NCBI GenBank assembly: GCA_001771575.1
Contig: MEUD01000001.1
Location: 1,303,277-1,367,276 of the forward strand
DNA length: 64,000 bases
Direction of reading: 5' to 3'
Source of the DNA: a candidate division WOR-1 bacterium RIFOXYB2_FULL_45_9
GTDB taxonomy: Bacteria; Margulisbacteria; WOR-1; O2-12-FULL-45-9; XYB2-FULL-48-7
The notes under the pieces were generated by a model that saw only the letters and a program-made list of their open reading frames with translations, did not search any database and was not told where the DNA came from. Numbering within the stretch: position 1 is the first letter of the stretch; each line of letters begins with the position of its first letter. Positions 1-9,773 of the stretch are shown here, one piece after another. The position numbers and the translations under genes are program-made.

Positions 1-831
1 CTTGTGGCTGTCCGGCTGGATCCGCCCGGCGATCGTTTTACGGATGGCGTTCGGCTGTTCGTGGATCTCTTTAAGCATGAAATGGGCGTAGCCCCCTTTT
101 TCCGCCGATTCCGGGTCCCAGGAGATCAGGTCGATCTCTTTAGCGATCTCTTTACCTTTCAGGTCAAAGACCTTGACCCCGCCCGGGGTCATTACGGCCA
201 ATTCACCGTTCTCCAGATAAATGACCCGGCTGGTATATTTAAGCATGGCCGGGATGTCGGAGGAGAGAAAGAGTTCGTTCTCTCCCAGGCCGATGATGAG
301 CGGACTGCCGGAGCGGGCGACGACGATCTTTTTTGGGTCGGACTTGGAAATGACCGCCATGGCGTAAGTGCCGCGGACCGTTTCGATCGTTTTGCGGACG
401 GCGGACAGAAGATCCCCCTGATAATTTTCTTCGATCAGGTGGGCCAGGACCTCGGTGTCGGTTGAGGAGAGGAAGCGATGGCCCCGGCCGCTAAGCTGGA
501 TTTTTAGCTCCTGGTAATTTTCGATGATCCCGTTATGAACGACCGCCAGCTCTGATTTGCAGTCTTGATGGGGGTGAGAATTCTCGTCGGATGGCTGGCC
601 GTGGGTCGCCCACCTAGTGTGGCCGATGCCGATCTTTCCGGTCAGCGGCTTTTGGGCCAGCTTGTCTTCAAGAAAAGATATTTTGCCGACGCATTTGCTG
701 AGCTGGATCTTCCCGCCTTTGATGGTCGCGACGCCGGCGGAATCGTAACCGCGGTATTCAAGCTTTTTCAATCCTTCGATCAGGAAGGGGAGGGCCTCTT
801 TACGACCGATGTAGCCAAAAATTCCGCACAT
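1..831 (-). CDS. glmS: Glutamine--fructose-6-phosphate aminotransferase (GlmS), N-terminal part, truncated by window start
   Basis: Minus-strand translation from ATG at 829-831 reads MCGIFGYIGRKEALPFLIEGLKKLEYRGYDSAGVA...GKIGIGHTRWATHGQPSDENSHPH, the class II glutamine amidotransferase signature. Missing from the ORF track because it is open at the edge. Confidence 0.95.
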   Translation of the reverse strand, partial: MCGIFGYIGRKEALPFLIEGLKKLEYRGYDSAGVATIKGGKIQLSKCVGKISFLEDKLAQKPLTGKIGIGHTRWATHGQPSDENSHPHQDCKSELAVVHNGIIENYQELKIQLSGRGHRFLSSTDTEVLAHLIEENYQGDLLSAVRKTIETVRGTYAMAVISKSDPKKIVVARSGSPLIIGLGENELFLSSDIPAMLKYTSRVIYLENGELAVMTPGGVKVFDLKGKEIAKEIDLISWDPESAEKGGYAHFMLKEIHEQPNAIRKTIAGRIQPDSHK

Positions 832-857
832 AACCCTATACCTTTCCAGCCGATCAG

Positions 858-2201
858 CTATTGATGCTGGTTTAAGATCGCTTCAACTTCTTTTTTGGCC
901 AGTTTTAACTGCTGTTTGATCCTGGCCGGGTCATAGTTATTGTCCGAGGTTGCCTGGTCCCACATTATTCCTAAGCGTCTGGTCAGGATCGGCTCCAGCA
1001 GACCCCAGGCGGGGATCGCCGGGTAGGTTTTGCCGTAGAAGACCGCTTCTTTAAAGACCTTAAGCTTTGGATCATTGGAAAAGAACGGGTCCTTGAAAGC
1101 TTCGACCCTGGCCGGGAGAAAGCCGGTGACCTTGGCGTATTCCACCTGCGGCTTTAGCGAGGTCAGGTATTGGATGACCTTAAGGGCGTCCGCTTTGTTC
1201 TTTCCCTGATTAAAGACCGCCAGAGAAGAGCCGCCGACAAAGGTTATGCGCCCTTTGGGTCCTTTCGGGTAGCCAATGACGGAAAAGTTCTTGGCGGCGG
1301 GCGATCCTTGGGCCCCGCCTTCGGATGCGGGGCGGGTCAAGGTCTTTACCTCGTAGGGACCGTCAAAATACATGGCACAGGCGCCGCTGTTAAAATTGGC
1401 GCTGACCTGCGCGGTGTTGAGCTCAAGGTAAGAGATAGGGACATACCCTTCTTTGACCAGGTTCATGTAGTAGGAGATCCCCTGGGCCGCGGCGTCGGAA
1501 TCAAGGACACAGGTCTTCCGGTCGGCGGAAAGGAAATCGCCGCCGGCCATCCAGATCCAGGGAGCGAGCGAATGAATGACGTTCCAGTCGTTTTTACCAG
1601 AGATCCCCAGCGGGGCCATTGGCTGGTCGTCAAAGACCAGGTCGGCTTCGTAGAGCTTCTTTAAGCCATTTTTAAAGCTGTCCCAAGTTTGAAGATCTCC
1701 CGGTTTGACCCCCGCTTTTTTAAAGGCGTCGGTCCTGACAAACAGGGCTCGGGCGTCGACAAACCAGGGAATAGCGTTGACCTGGCCGGACTTTTCGATC
1801 CCAACAGTTTGCCAAGCGACGGGAACAAAAGCTTTAGATCCCCCAAACGAGGAGATTGCTTCCCTGGAGAATGTTTCCAGCGCCCCCATCTTGGCGATGG
1901 CGGAGGTCCAGGTTGAACCAAGCTGTACCATGTCGGGAACATCCCCGGAGGTCGCGGCGGTGGTGATCTTGCTCCAGGCCGCTCCCCAATCGACCGAAGT
2001 TATCTTGACCCTGATGCCGGTCTTTTTTTCGAACGGGACCAGCAGGGTCTCAATATCGGCGACCGGGCTCAAAGAGTTCGGCATGACCCAAAATTCGACA
2101 ACCCGCTCACTGCTGGAGGTTGTGTTTGATGGGGCGCAGCTTAAACTAAGAGAGCCGACGAAAACGAGAGCTAACAAGAGAAACGTAACGCGAAGTTTCA
2201 T
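858..2201 (-). CDS. Extracellular solute-binding lipoprotein, family 1 (sugar ABC transporter type)
   Basis: Signal peptide with lipobox (SLSLSC); VVEFWVMPN...FEKKTGIRVKI...AVFNQGKNKADALKVIQYLTS typical of family 1 SBPs. Confidence 0.88.
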   Translation of the reverse strand: MKLRVTFLLLALVFVGSLSLSCAPSNTTSSSERVVEFWVMPNSLSPVADIETLLVPFEKKTGIRVKITSVDWGAAWSKITTAATSGDVPDMVQLGSTWTSAIAKMGALETFSREAISSFGGSKAFVPVAWQTVGIEKSGQVNAIPWFVDARALFVRTDAFKKAGVKPGDLQTWDSFKNGLKKLYEADLVFDDQPMAPLGISGKNDWNVIHSLAPWIWMAGGDFLSADRKTCVLDSDAAAQGISYYMNLVKEGYVPISYLELNTAQVSANFNSGACAMYFDGPYEVKTLTRPASEGGAQGSPAAKNFSVIGYPKGPKGRITFVGGSSLAVFNQGKNKADALKVIQYLTSLKPQVEYAKVTGFLPARVEAFKDPFFSNDPKLKVFKEAVFYGKTYPAIPAWGLLEPILTRRLGIMWDQATSDNNYDPARIKQQLKLAKKEVEAILNQHQ

Positions 2202-2247
2202 TGTTTACCCCTTTCTGTAATAGAGAATCCAAGCGGAATAACAGTTC

Positions 2248-2276
2248 ATTGTACAGGAATAGACCGTTAAATTCAA
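2248..2276 (-). promoter_or_regulatory. Sigma70-type promoter for the SBP gene
   Basis: Minus strand TTGAAT-N17-TACAAT, about 45 nt upstream of the SBP start; SD GAAAGGGG follows. Confidence 0.6.
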
Positions 2277-2401
2277 CGAGCCGCCAAATATCTTTCGGAG
2301 GATGGCCCGGTTAATTTCAGTTTGAGTGAAATTATCCGCTGAACTTGCCGATATATATATGGAAGCGAAGACATACCTTTTCACTTCTGTCGAGATAAAA
2401 G

Positions 2402-2426
2402 AGGGCCAGCCTGTTGGCCCTTTTTT
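2402..2426 (+). terminator. Rho-independent terminator (possibly bidirectional)
   Basis: AGGGCCA-GCCTGT-TGGCCCT followed by TTTTT; preceded by AAAA. Confidence 0.75.
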
Positions 2427-2452
2427 ATTGCCCGCGTGTTACAATGAATTAT

Positions 2453-3484
2453 ATGGAAGATTTAAGAAGTAAAAACTTTGAAGAGATAGTGGAAATCGGC
2501 AATAAGTTCGGGCTGGCCCCGTTCAAGGCGCGCGAGCTGTACCGCTCGATTCATGGCAAAGGGAAAGAGAGCCTTTCCGAGATCACCACTCTTCAGCTGG
2601 GTGAACGGTCAAAGCTGGCAAAGCAATTTGAGATCGAGACCCCCAAGCCGCTCCAGATCAAAAAGGGGAACAGGACGATCAAGGCCGCCTTCGAACTGAA
2701 GGATGGCAAAATAGTTGAAGCGGTGTTGATGGAATACGAAGAAGAGCGAAAGACCGTTTGCGTCTCTTCCCAGGCGGGATGTCCGATCGGCTGTTTATTT
2801 TGCGCTACCGGCCGGGGGGGCTTTCGCCGGAACCTGACCCCGGGCGAGATCGTTTCACAGGTCTACTTTTTTGCCAAAATGCACCAGATAACAAACCTCG
2901 TTTTTATGGGGATGGGAGAACCCTTTCTTAACTACAATAATGTGCTGTCTGCCGCTAAAAATCTAAACAACGACCTTGGTCTCAACATTGCCGCCCGCAA
3001 GATCGTTCTTTCGACAATTGGTATACCGGCCGGGATCAATCGCCTGGCCAGGGAACCAGGACAATATCGTCTCGCCTGGTCGCTGGTCTCTCCTTTTGAC
3101 CGCGACCGCCGCCAGCTCGTTCCTTACCGCAGTCTTCCTTCGATTCCCAACGTTGTGGAGGCGATCGGCGATTATCAGGCAAAGACCAACCGGCGGATAA
3201 CCATTGAATACGTCGTCTTGAGGGGAATAAATGATCGGATGAAAGACATCAAAGAGATCATCGCGATCAGCCGGCACCTTGACTGCCATATCAATTTAAT
3301 CCCCTACAATGAAACGATCCCCGGTAAATTTGAGAACGGAAACATTGAAAAGATGTACTCCGAGTTGAGGAATGTACATTTAAAGGTGACCGTGAGGCAG
3401 AGCTTGGGAGGGGATGTCCAGGGGGCTTGCGGGCAATTATCGGCTAAGCTTTGCGGAACAGAGTCCCGACCGCCGCGCCGTTAG
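2453..3484 (+). CDS. rlmN: 23S rRNA (adenine2503-C2)-methyltransferase RlmN
   Basis: Radical SAM CxxxCxxC (CPIGCLFCATG), VFMGMGEPFLNY, SLGGDVQGACGQL. Start chosen at ATG 2453 (MEDLRSKNFEEI) rather than 2414, which lies before the terminator. Confidence 0.93.
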   Translation: MEDLRSKNFEEIVEIGNKFGLAPFKARELYRSIHGKGKESLSEITTLQLGERSKLAKQFEIETPKPLQIKKGNRTIKAAFELKDGKIVEAVLMEYEEERKTVCVSSQAGCPIGCLFCATGRGGFRRNLTPGEIVSQVYFFAKMHQITNLVFMGMGEPFLNYNNVLSAAKNLNNDLGLNIAARKIVLSTIGIPAGINRLAREPGQYRLAWSLVSPFDRDRRQLVPYRSLPSIPNVVEAIGDYQAKTNRRITIEYVVLRGINDRMKDIKEIIAISRHLDCHINLIPYNETIPGKFENGNIEKMYSELRNVHLKVTVRQSLGGDVQGACGQLSAKLCGTESRPPRR

Positions 3485-4211
3485 CCGCTTGTTTTAAAGC
3501 GTTGATTTTTCGTCCGCTGATGATTGCCATCTCTATCCCGGATTTTAAGCAGATCGCGGCCGCTTGCAGTTTAGTGATCATTCCGCCGGTCCCGACCAGG
3601 GTCTTGGGACTGCCGGCCGCCATTTTTACCTCGGCGGTCAGCTTGTTGATTTCCGGGACGATTACCGAACCCCCCTGCTTATCTTTCATGTAAAAACCAG
3701 CCACATCGGTTAACAGACAAAGCAGGTCGGCCCCGATCATCCTTGCTGTTAGGGCGGCCAAATTGTCATTGTCGCCAAATTTAATTTCATCGATCGAGAC
3801 GGTGTCGTTCTCGTTAACGATCGGGACGACATTTTCCGCCAGCAATGTTTGCAGACAATGGCGGGAGTTTTGGTATCTTTTCCGGTCAACGATGGCGTCC
3901 CGGGTCAGCAGGATCTGGGCCACGGTAATGCCATGTTTTTCAAAGGCTTTTTCGTACTGCCGCATAAGACGGGATTGGCCGACGGCCGCGGCCGCTTGTT
4001 TTTCCGGAATGGACTTTGGCTTGCCCAAATTTAGTTTTTCCAGGCCGGCCACAATCGCGCCGGAAGTCACGATCACCGCCTTTTTGCCTTGTTTAAGGAG
4101 CGAGGCGGTTTCCGAGACGATCCGTTTTAGGTTGCGGTGGTCAAGCTTGCCTTCGGGTGTGGTGAGAGTGCTGGAGCCGATCTTGATAACTATCAGATCG
4201 TAGGTGGCCAT
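3444..4211 (-). CDS. proB: Glutamate 5-kinase (short form without PUA domain)
   Basis: VIKIGSSTLTTPEGKLD...VIVTSGAIVAGLEKL...NENDTVSIDEIKFGDNDNLAALTA; 255 aa. Confidence 0.92.
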   Translation of the reverse strand: MATYDLIVIKIGSSTLTTPEGKLDHRNLKRIVSETASLLKQGKKAVIVTSGAIVAGLEKLNLGKPKSIPEKQAAAAVGQSRLMRQYEKAFEKHGITVAQILLTRDAIVDRKRYQNSRHCLQTLLAENVVPIVNENDTVSIDEIKFGDNDNLAALTARMIGADLLCLLTDVAGFYMKDKQGGSVIVPEINKLTAEVKMAAGSPKTLVGTGGMITKLQAAAICLKSGIEMAIISGRKINALKQAANGAAVGTLFRKA

Positions 4212-4457
4212 TTAGGCTTGAGGGACGATGCTGACCCTCTTGCCGGATTCAAAAACGACTTTGCCGGTGACCTTGGCGAAGAGGGTGAAGTCGGAGCCGA
4301 TGCCGACGTTGGTTCCCGGATAGAATCTGCTACCATGCTGGCGGACAATGATGCTCCCGGCGGAAATGATCTGACTGCCAAAGGATTTTATCCCAAGGCG
4401 CTGGCCTTTAGAATCTCTGCCGTTCCTGGACGCGCCGCCCGCTTTCTTATGCGCCAT
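4212..4457 (-). CDS. rpmA: 50S ribosomal protein L27
   Basis: [52 protein letters not shown]; start trimmed from the listed ORF. Confidence 0.97.
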   Translation of the reverse strand: MAHKKAGGASRNGRDSKGQRLGIKSFGSQIISAGSIIVRQHGSRFYPGTNVGIGSDFTLFAKVTGKVVFESGKRVSIVPQA

Positions 4458-4758
4458 GTTTGATCTCCTCGACTTGTATTCTGGTGAAAGGCTGTCTGTG
4501 CCCGATGGTCCGGTGGTAGTTGGTCTTCCGTTTATACTTGAAAGTGGTGACCTTATCGTCCTTGCCGGTCCCAATGACTTTGGCCAATACCTCCGCCCCT
4601 TTAACGTGCGGGGTTCCGATGGCTACTTTATCCCCATCGACGACCAGCAAGACCTCTTTGAAGGTGACCTGGTTCTGGTTATCGATCAGTTCGATTTCCA
4701 TAATATCGCCTTGGGTCACCTTATATTGTTTGCCACCAGTTTGAATTACAGCGTACAT
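4447..4758 (-). CDS. rplU: 50S ribosomal protein L21
   Basis: [18 protein letters not shown]...[26 protein letters not shown]. Confidence 0.97.
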   Translation of the reverse strand: MYAVIQTGGKQYKVTQGDIMEIELIDNQNQVTFKEVLLVVDGDKVAIGTPHVKGAEVLAKVIGTGKDDKVTTFKYKRKTNYHRTIGHRQPFTRIQVEEIKHGA

Positions 4759-4767
4759 AACCTTGTT

Positions 4768-4797
4768 ATTATAGCAGATTCGCCCCGATCACCGCAA
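4768..4797 (-). promoter_or_regulatory. Promoter for rplU-rpmA-proB, inside the 3' end of the upstream gene
   Basis: Minus strand TTGCGG-N18-TATAAT, 9 nt before the rplU ATG. Confidence 0.6.
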
Positions 4798-5065
4798 GTC
4801 CCTTTGGGAGCTGGTGGTTCAGGCGGGCCATAACCTCACTGGGGGAGAGTGGGAGGGCTAATAAAAGTTCGGCCGTTTCTCCGGAAGAGGTCGCGCCGAC
4901 TTTAAGGGCCTGGCCCCAGGAAATTTTCATCCGGGGATTAAAGCCTTGCGAATAAGCGATTGGGATCTCCGCCCGGCGGATCGCCCGGCCGAAGGCCCTG
5001 ATCAAATCGCGATGCGAGATGAACTTTACTTCTTCGCCTTTTATGTATTTAATTTGTACTCGCAA
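4769..5065 (-). CDS. TIGR03936/DUF2344 radical-SAM-linked protein
   Basis: MRVQIKYIKGEEVKFISHRDLIRAFGRAIRRAEIPIAYSQGFNPRMKISWGQAL is characteristic of the family. Confidence 0.85.
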   Translation of the reverse strand: MRVQIKYIKGEEVKFISHRDLIRAFGRAIRRAEIPIAYSQGFNPRMKISWGQALKVGATSSGETAELLLALPLSPSEVMARLNHQLPKGLAVIGANLL

Positions 5066-6698
5066 TTAACTGCTCCTTGGATACCCCGGAGTCGATATAA
5101 TCCCAGGGAAGGGGTTCGTCTTTGCTTCGCTGGCGCAGGTAGTCGGTTGGGTCGATCCCGCAGTCGGCAAAGGCTTTGAGCCAGCGGTCAAAATCAAAAA
5201 ATTCCGACCAGGCGTCGAGCCGCGCTCCCAGCTCCCACGCCTTTTCGATGACCGGCAGGAGCCTGGCGTCCCCCCGGGAAAAGACCCCTTCCAAAAACGA
5301 CGCTTCCGCCTGGTGCCAGCGGACGTCTATGAACTTTTGGCGAATGCTTTCCTTAATTAAACGCTGTTTTTGCAGGGTTTCATTGATCGTGATCTGCCTC
5401 TCCCACTGGAAAGGGGTATGCGGCTTAGGGATAAAAGTTGATAAATTGACCGTGACCCTGACCCGGCGGGTATGACAGCGGCCTACTTCAAAGATCTTGC
5501 GGGCGAGCTGGCCGATCTCCAGCAGATCTTCTTCGGTTTCGGTCGGCAGGCCGATCATAAAGTAGAGCTTGACCGCTTCGATCCCGCTCGCGAAGACCGC
5601 CTGGACGCTTTCCATGATATTTTCCTCGGTCATTTTTTTGCCGATATAATCGCGCAGGCGCTGGCTTCCCGTTTCCGGGGCGATAGTGATACTGCTGGAG
5701 CGGACCCGGGCGACTTCGTGGGCTAATTTTACGGAAAAGGAATTGGTCCGCATCGACGGCAAAGCGATGTTTACCCTTCGTTTTTCGTTCCTGGTCGCCA
5801 GTTCTTTGGCCAGCTCCTCGATCTTGCTGTGATCACTGCTGGAAAGGGAGATCAGGGAGAGCTCTTCGTAGCCGGTCTTCTTAACGATCTCTTCAGCCTG
5901 ATCGATCAATGTTTCAAGTTTCTTTTCCCGGACCGGGCGGGTGGTCCATCCCGCCTGGCAGAATTTGCATCCCCATTTACACCCCCGCATAATCTCGATC
6001 ACCGCGCGGTCGTGGACCGGTTCGGTAAATGGGATGATCGGCTGGGTTGGGTAGGGGACTGAAGAAAGGTCCTTGATATGGCGCTTTGTTACCGTAACAC
6101 TATGTCCTGGAACAAAGACTCCTTCGATCTTGGAGAGCGCCTCGAGTTTTTCTTTGCGGGTGGTCTGCTTAGCCGCTTCAATTATTTCCACGATCGCTTC
6201 TTCCGCTTCGCCGATGACGATGAAGTCAAAGAGGTCGATGACCGGTTCCGGGTTGAACAGGCTTGGCCCGCCGGCAAAGATCAGCGGATCGGTCTCTTCC
6301 CGTTCGGTCCGATGGAGCGGGATCCGGCCAAGTTTGAGCATATTAACGACATTGGTGTAGTTCAGCTCGTAACCGAGGCTAAACCCGATCAGGTTGAATT
6401 CATTGAGCGGTTTCCAGGATTCCAGAGTAAAGAGCGGCAATCTGTTGGCTGTTAAAGCCGCTTCCATGTCTCCCCAGGGAGCGAATACCCGTTCAGCGAT
6501 GACGTCGGCCCTGGCATTAAGAATATGATAGAGGATCTGGACCGCCAGGTTAGACATTCCTATCTCGTAGAGGTCAGGGTAAGCGATGGCAACTTTCAGC
6601 TGGTCATGCCATTCTTTGTGAACGGCGTTGATCTCGTTGCCGATATAACGGGATGGCCTCAAAACTGTGGGGAGAATGGCTTCAATTAATTCGCGCAT
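5049..6698 (-). CDS. B12-binding-like radical SAM protein (TIGR03960 type)
   Basis: IEIMRGCKWGCKFCQAGWTTRPVREK (CxxxCxxC), adjacent and overlapping the DUF2344 partner. Confidence 0.88.
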   Translation of the reverse strand: MRELIEAILPTVLRPSRYIGNEINAVHKEWHDQLKVAIAYPDLYEIGMSNLAVQILYHILNARADVIAERVFAPWGDMEAALTANRLPLFTLESWKPLNEFNLIGFSLGYELNYTNVVNMLKLGRIPLHRTEREETDPLIFAGGPSLFNPEPVIDLFDFIVIGEAEEAIVEIIEAAKQTTRKEKLEALSKIEGVFVPGHSVTVTKRHIKDLSSVPYPTQPIIPFTEPVHDRAVIEIMRGCKWGCKFCQAGWTTRPVREKKLETLIDQAEEIVKKTGYEELSLISLSSSDHSKIEELAKELATRNEKRRVNIALPSMRTNSFSVKLAHEVARVRSSSITIAPETGSQRLRDYIGKKMTEENIMESVQAVFASGIEAVKLYFMIGLPTETEEDLLEIGQLARKIFEVGRCHTRRVRVTVNLSTFIPKPHTPFQWERQITINETLQKQRLIKESIRQKFIDVRWHQAEASFLEGVFSRGDARLLPVIEKAWELGARLDAWSEFFDFDRWLKAFADCGIDPTDYLRQRSKDEPLPWDYIDSGVSKEQLIASTN

Positions 6699-8975
6699 CT
6701 ACTTAACCACGAGGTTTAGCATCTTGCCGGGGACGTAGATGACTTTGACGACCTGTTTCCCCTTGGTAAAAGAAGCGACTTTCTCGCTCTTGTCGGCGGC
6801 CGCCTTGACCACCGCTTCGGTCGCGTCGGCCGGGACAACGATCGCATCACGGAGTTTGCCGTTGACCTGGATCGGGATCGTCTTTTCGCTCTCTTTGACC
6901 AGTTCCGGGTCAAATTTCAGCCAAGGTTCACGGTGGATCGATTCTTTGTTCCCCAACTGCCGCCAGAGTTCCTCGGTCAGATGGGGGGCGAATGGAGAGA
7001 GGAGGAGGAGCAAGGCTTTTATCCCTTCCTGAGTCGAGCCGAGTTCGTACATTGTATTGGTTAATTCCATTAATTTAGCGATCGCCGTATTAAAAGAGAA
7101 ACGGTCGATATCTTCCGTTACCCCTTTAATTGTTTGGTGAGTTTTTTTGCTGACCTGCGGGTTAGTAGCGCCTATTTCTTTTTCAGTGATCAACCGCCAG
7201 ACCCGTCCGAGGAAACGATAACTTCCTTCAACTCCGGCATCCGACCATTCGAGCTCTTTTTCAGGCGGTGAGGCGAAGAGGATGAAAAGCCGGGCGGTAT
7301 CGGCGCCGTATTTTTCCACGATGTAGTCGGGGTCGACAACGTTGCCTTTGGATTTACTCATCTTGGCGCCGTCTTTGACGACCATCCCCTGGGTCAGGAG
7401 GTTGGTGAACGGCTCGTCGGTCGGCGCCCAGCCGGCGTCGAATAAAACCTTGGTGAAGAAGCGGGAATAGAGGAGGTGGAGGATGGCGTGTTCAATGCCG
7501 CCGATATATTGGTCAACGGGAAGCCAGCGTTTGGCTTTTTCTTTGCTGAACGGTTCCTGGCTGTTACGCGGATCGCTGTAGCGGAGGTAGTACCAGGAGG
7601 AGCAGTTGAAAGTGTCGAGCGTATCGGTCTCGCGCCGGCCCGGCCCGCCGCATTTCGGGCAGTTAGCTTCCAGAAATGATTTGGATTGAGTCAGGGGGGA
7701 GGCCCCTTCGCCGGTAAATTTTACGTCCATCGGAAGTTTGACCGGCAATTCACTTTCCGGAACAGGGACAGTGCCGCATTTATCGCAATAAATAACGGGA
7801 ATTGGCGCGCCCCAGTAACGCTGACGGGAGACCAGCCAGTCGCGGAGCTTGAAGTTTATCTTTTTAGCTCCAATATCCCCGGTATAAGGTTCTGCCTCTT
7901 TAATGGGCAAGTTGTGGGCTTTAGCAAAGTCATGATCTCTTTGGTCATGTGCTGGGACCGCCATGACCGCACCGGTGCCGTACCCCATCAGGACGTAATC
8001 GGCAAGCCAGACCGGGACCTGTTCCCCGGTCGCTGGATTGATGGCGTAGCCCCCGGTAAAAACCCCGTCTTTGCCGGTCGAAACCGCCCGTTCATGGGTG
8101 CTTTCGTGTTTAACCTTTTCGATGTAGTCGCGGACCGGTTTTTCCTGCGTCGTCCCTTTAGCTAATTCCAGCGCCAGCGGATGTTCCGGCGCCAGGACCA
8201 TGTAAGTGACACCAAACAAAGTATCAGGCCTGGTAGTATAAATTGTTAGCTGTTTGTTGTTGGTTGGAAGTTGGAAGTTAATTTCGACCCCTTCACTTTT
8301 CCCAATCCAATTCCTCTGCATTATCTTGACCGGTTCCGGCCAGCCGGTCAGTTTTTCCAAGTCGGCAAGGAGGCGGTCGGCGTAGGCGGTGATCTTAAAG
8401 AACCATTGTTCCAAGTCGCGTTGTTCAACGGTTGAATCACAGCGCCAGCATTTATCTTCTTTGACCACCTGTTCGTTGGCAAGGACCGTATCGCACTTTG
8501 GACACCAATTAACGATCGCTTTTTTTCGGTAGGCGAGCCCTTTCTGATACATTAAGAGGAAGATCCATTGGGTCCATTTGTAATATTCCTCACTGCTGGT
8601 GTTAACTTCCCGCTCCCAGTCATAGCTAATACCCAGTTTTTTGAGCTGGACGGTCATTCGCTCTATGCATTTCTCGGTCCAGGGCTTAGGGTGGGTTTGG
8701 TGTTTGATGGCGGCGTTTTCTGCCGGCATGCCAAAAGCGTCCCAGCCGATCGGGTGAAGGACGGCAAAGCCATTCATCCGCTTGAAGCGAGCGATAATAT
8801 CGCCGATGGCGTAGTTGCGGACGTGTCCCATGTGCAGGTTCCCCGAAGGGTAGGGGAACATGACCAGATCGTAAAACTTAGGCTTATCGGTCCCTTCCGG
8901 GGTTTGGTAAAGCTTGGCTTTGGTCCATTCCTCCTGCCATTTAGGTTCAAGTCGCGATGGTAAATATTCGCTCAT
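6699..8975 (-). CDS. leuS: Leucyl-tRNA synthetase
   Basis: [21 protein letters not shown] (HIGH), [12 protein letters not shown] (KMSKS), editing domain TTRPDTLFG. Confidence 0.97.
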   Translation of the reverse strand: MSEYLPSRLEPKWQEEWTKAKLYQTPEGTDKPKFYDLVMFPYPSGNLHMGHVRNYAIGDIIARFKRMNGFAVLHPIGWDAFGMPAENAAIKHQTHPKPWTEKCIERMTVQLKKLGISYDWEREVNTSSEEYYKWTQWIFLLMYQKGLAYRKKAIVNWCPKCDTVLANEQVVKEDKCWRCDSTVEQRDLEQWFFKITAYADRLLADLEKLTGWPEPVKIMQRNWIGKSEGVEINFQLPTNNKQLTIYTTRPDTLFGVTYMVLAPEHPLALELAKGTTQEKPVRDYIEKVKHESTHERAVSTGKDGVFTGGYAINPATGEQVPVWLADYVLMGYGTGAVMAVPAHDQRDHDFAKAHNLPIKEAEPYTGDIGAKKINFKLRDWLVSRQRYWGAPIPVIYCDKCGTVPVPESELPVKLPMDVKFTGEGASPLTQSKSFLEANCPKCGGPGRRETDTLDTFNCSSWYYLRYSDPRNSQEPFSKEKAKRWLPVDQYIGGIEHAILHLLYSRFFTKVLFDAGWAPTDEPFTNLLTQGMVVKDGAKMSKSKGNVVDPDYIVEKYGADTARLFILFASPPEKELEWSDAGVEGSYRFLGRVWRLITEKEIGATNPQVSKKTHQTIKGVTEDIDRFSFNTAIAKLMELTNTMYELGSTQEGIKALLLLLSPFAPHLTEELWRQLGNKESIHREPWLKFDPELVKESEKTIPIQVNGKLRDAIVVPADATEAVVKAAADKSEKVASFTKGKQVVKVIYVPGKMLNLVVK

Positions 8976-9017
8976 GACCTTAATTTTACCATATATTGGC
9001 AGGTTAGGAGGAGAAAT

Positions 9018-9773
9018 CTATTGAACAGTTTCTATCACTATGTATGGAGTTCCCATCCCGCTTTCTAATCCTTCATAGCGGAGAAAGTCGTGGGGCTTCT
9101 CTTTGGTGAACCAGAAATATGTTTTTGGTACGAAAGCGCCGAAAATATTCAAGGCTCCAAGGTCCGGGATCATCTGGATCTTGTGGGCGGCGATCTCTTT
9201 GCCGTTGATCGCGACCGGCTCTTCGCCAATGTACTTAATGGTCATCGGGTAGATCTTTGGCTCGTTGGTTAAAAGATGAAAACTAAACTCTCTTTTTTCA
9301 TCGAACGGATAATTGGCCAGGGCGAGGCCAAGAAGTTCTTTGTCGATCAGATCGTTTGACGTATTTAGGGCGGTGTCCTTATTGTTGACGCGGAAAAGGG
9401 CCTTCTTGCCCTCCGGGTCATAGGATTTTTCGATAACTTGCAGGATTTTTCCTTCGGGCGATTTATAGACTAATTTTGCCTGATAGGGGCGGGCGGTTGT
9501 TCCGTTGTAATAATAGTAAGCGCGCGAACTCCAGTTTTTATTCTCCCCGCCGTATATTCCGGAGCCGTCTTCGGTAATATAGACAAAGTCCTTCCCCTTA
9601 TCGGTAAGCCTGGCTACTTTGATGGTCGAGCTCCAGAGCTGTTTGCCGCTGGCTTTGTCTCTTGCCCGGTTCTTTTTCGTTTCCAGAAGGAGGTTTTTGT
9701 ATTCAAAGAGCTCCGCTTTTGCCGCGACCGACAGCAACAGGAAGAGAATTAATAGAGCGGATAGCTTTTTCAC
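9018..9773 (-). CDS. Exported protein of unknown function (DUF3108-like)
   Basis: N-terminal signal peptide [20 protein letters not shown]; no motif I can name confidently. Confidence 0.6.
   Translation of the reverse strand: MKKLSALLILFLLLSVAAKAELFEYKNLLLETKKNRARDKASGKQLWSSTIKVARLTDKGKDFVYITEDGSGIYGGENKNWSSRAYYYYNGTTARPYQAKLVYKSPEGKILQVIEKSYDPEGKKALFRVNNKDTALNTSNDLIDKELLGLALANYPFDEKREFSFHLLTNEPKIYPMTIKYIGEEPVAINGKEIAAHKIQMIPDLGALNIFGAFVPKTYFWFTKEKPHDFLRYEGLESGMGTPYIVIETVQ

Noticed and set aside
2351-2361. TATATATATA microsatellite
   Set aside because: Only about five TA units, within normal variation of an A/T-rich intergenic region; not evidence of phase variation.
2414-2452. RlmN start at 2414 as listed in the ORF track
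   Set aside because: It would place the start inside the terminator hairpin and upstream of the -10; MEDLRSKNFEEI at 2453 fits the family N-terminus.
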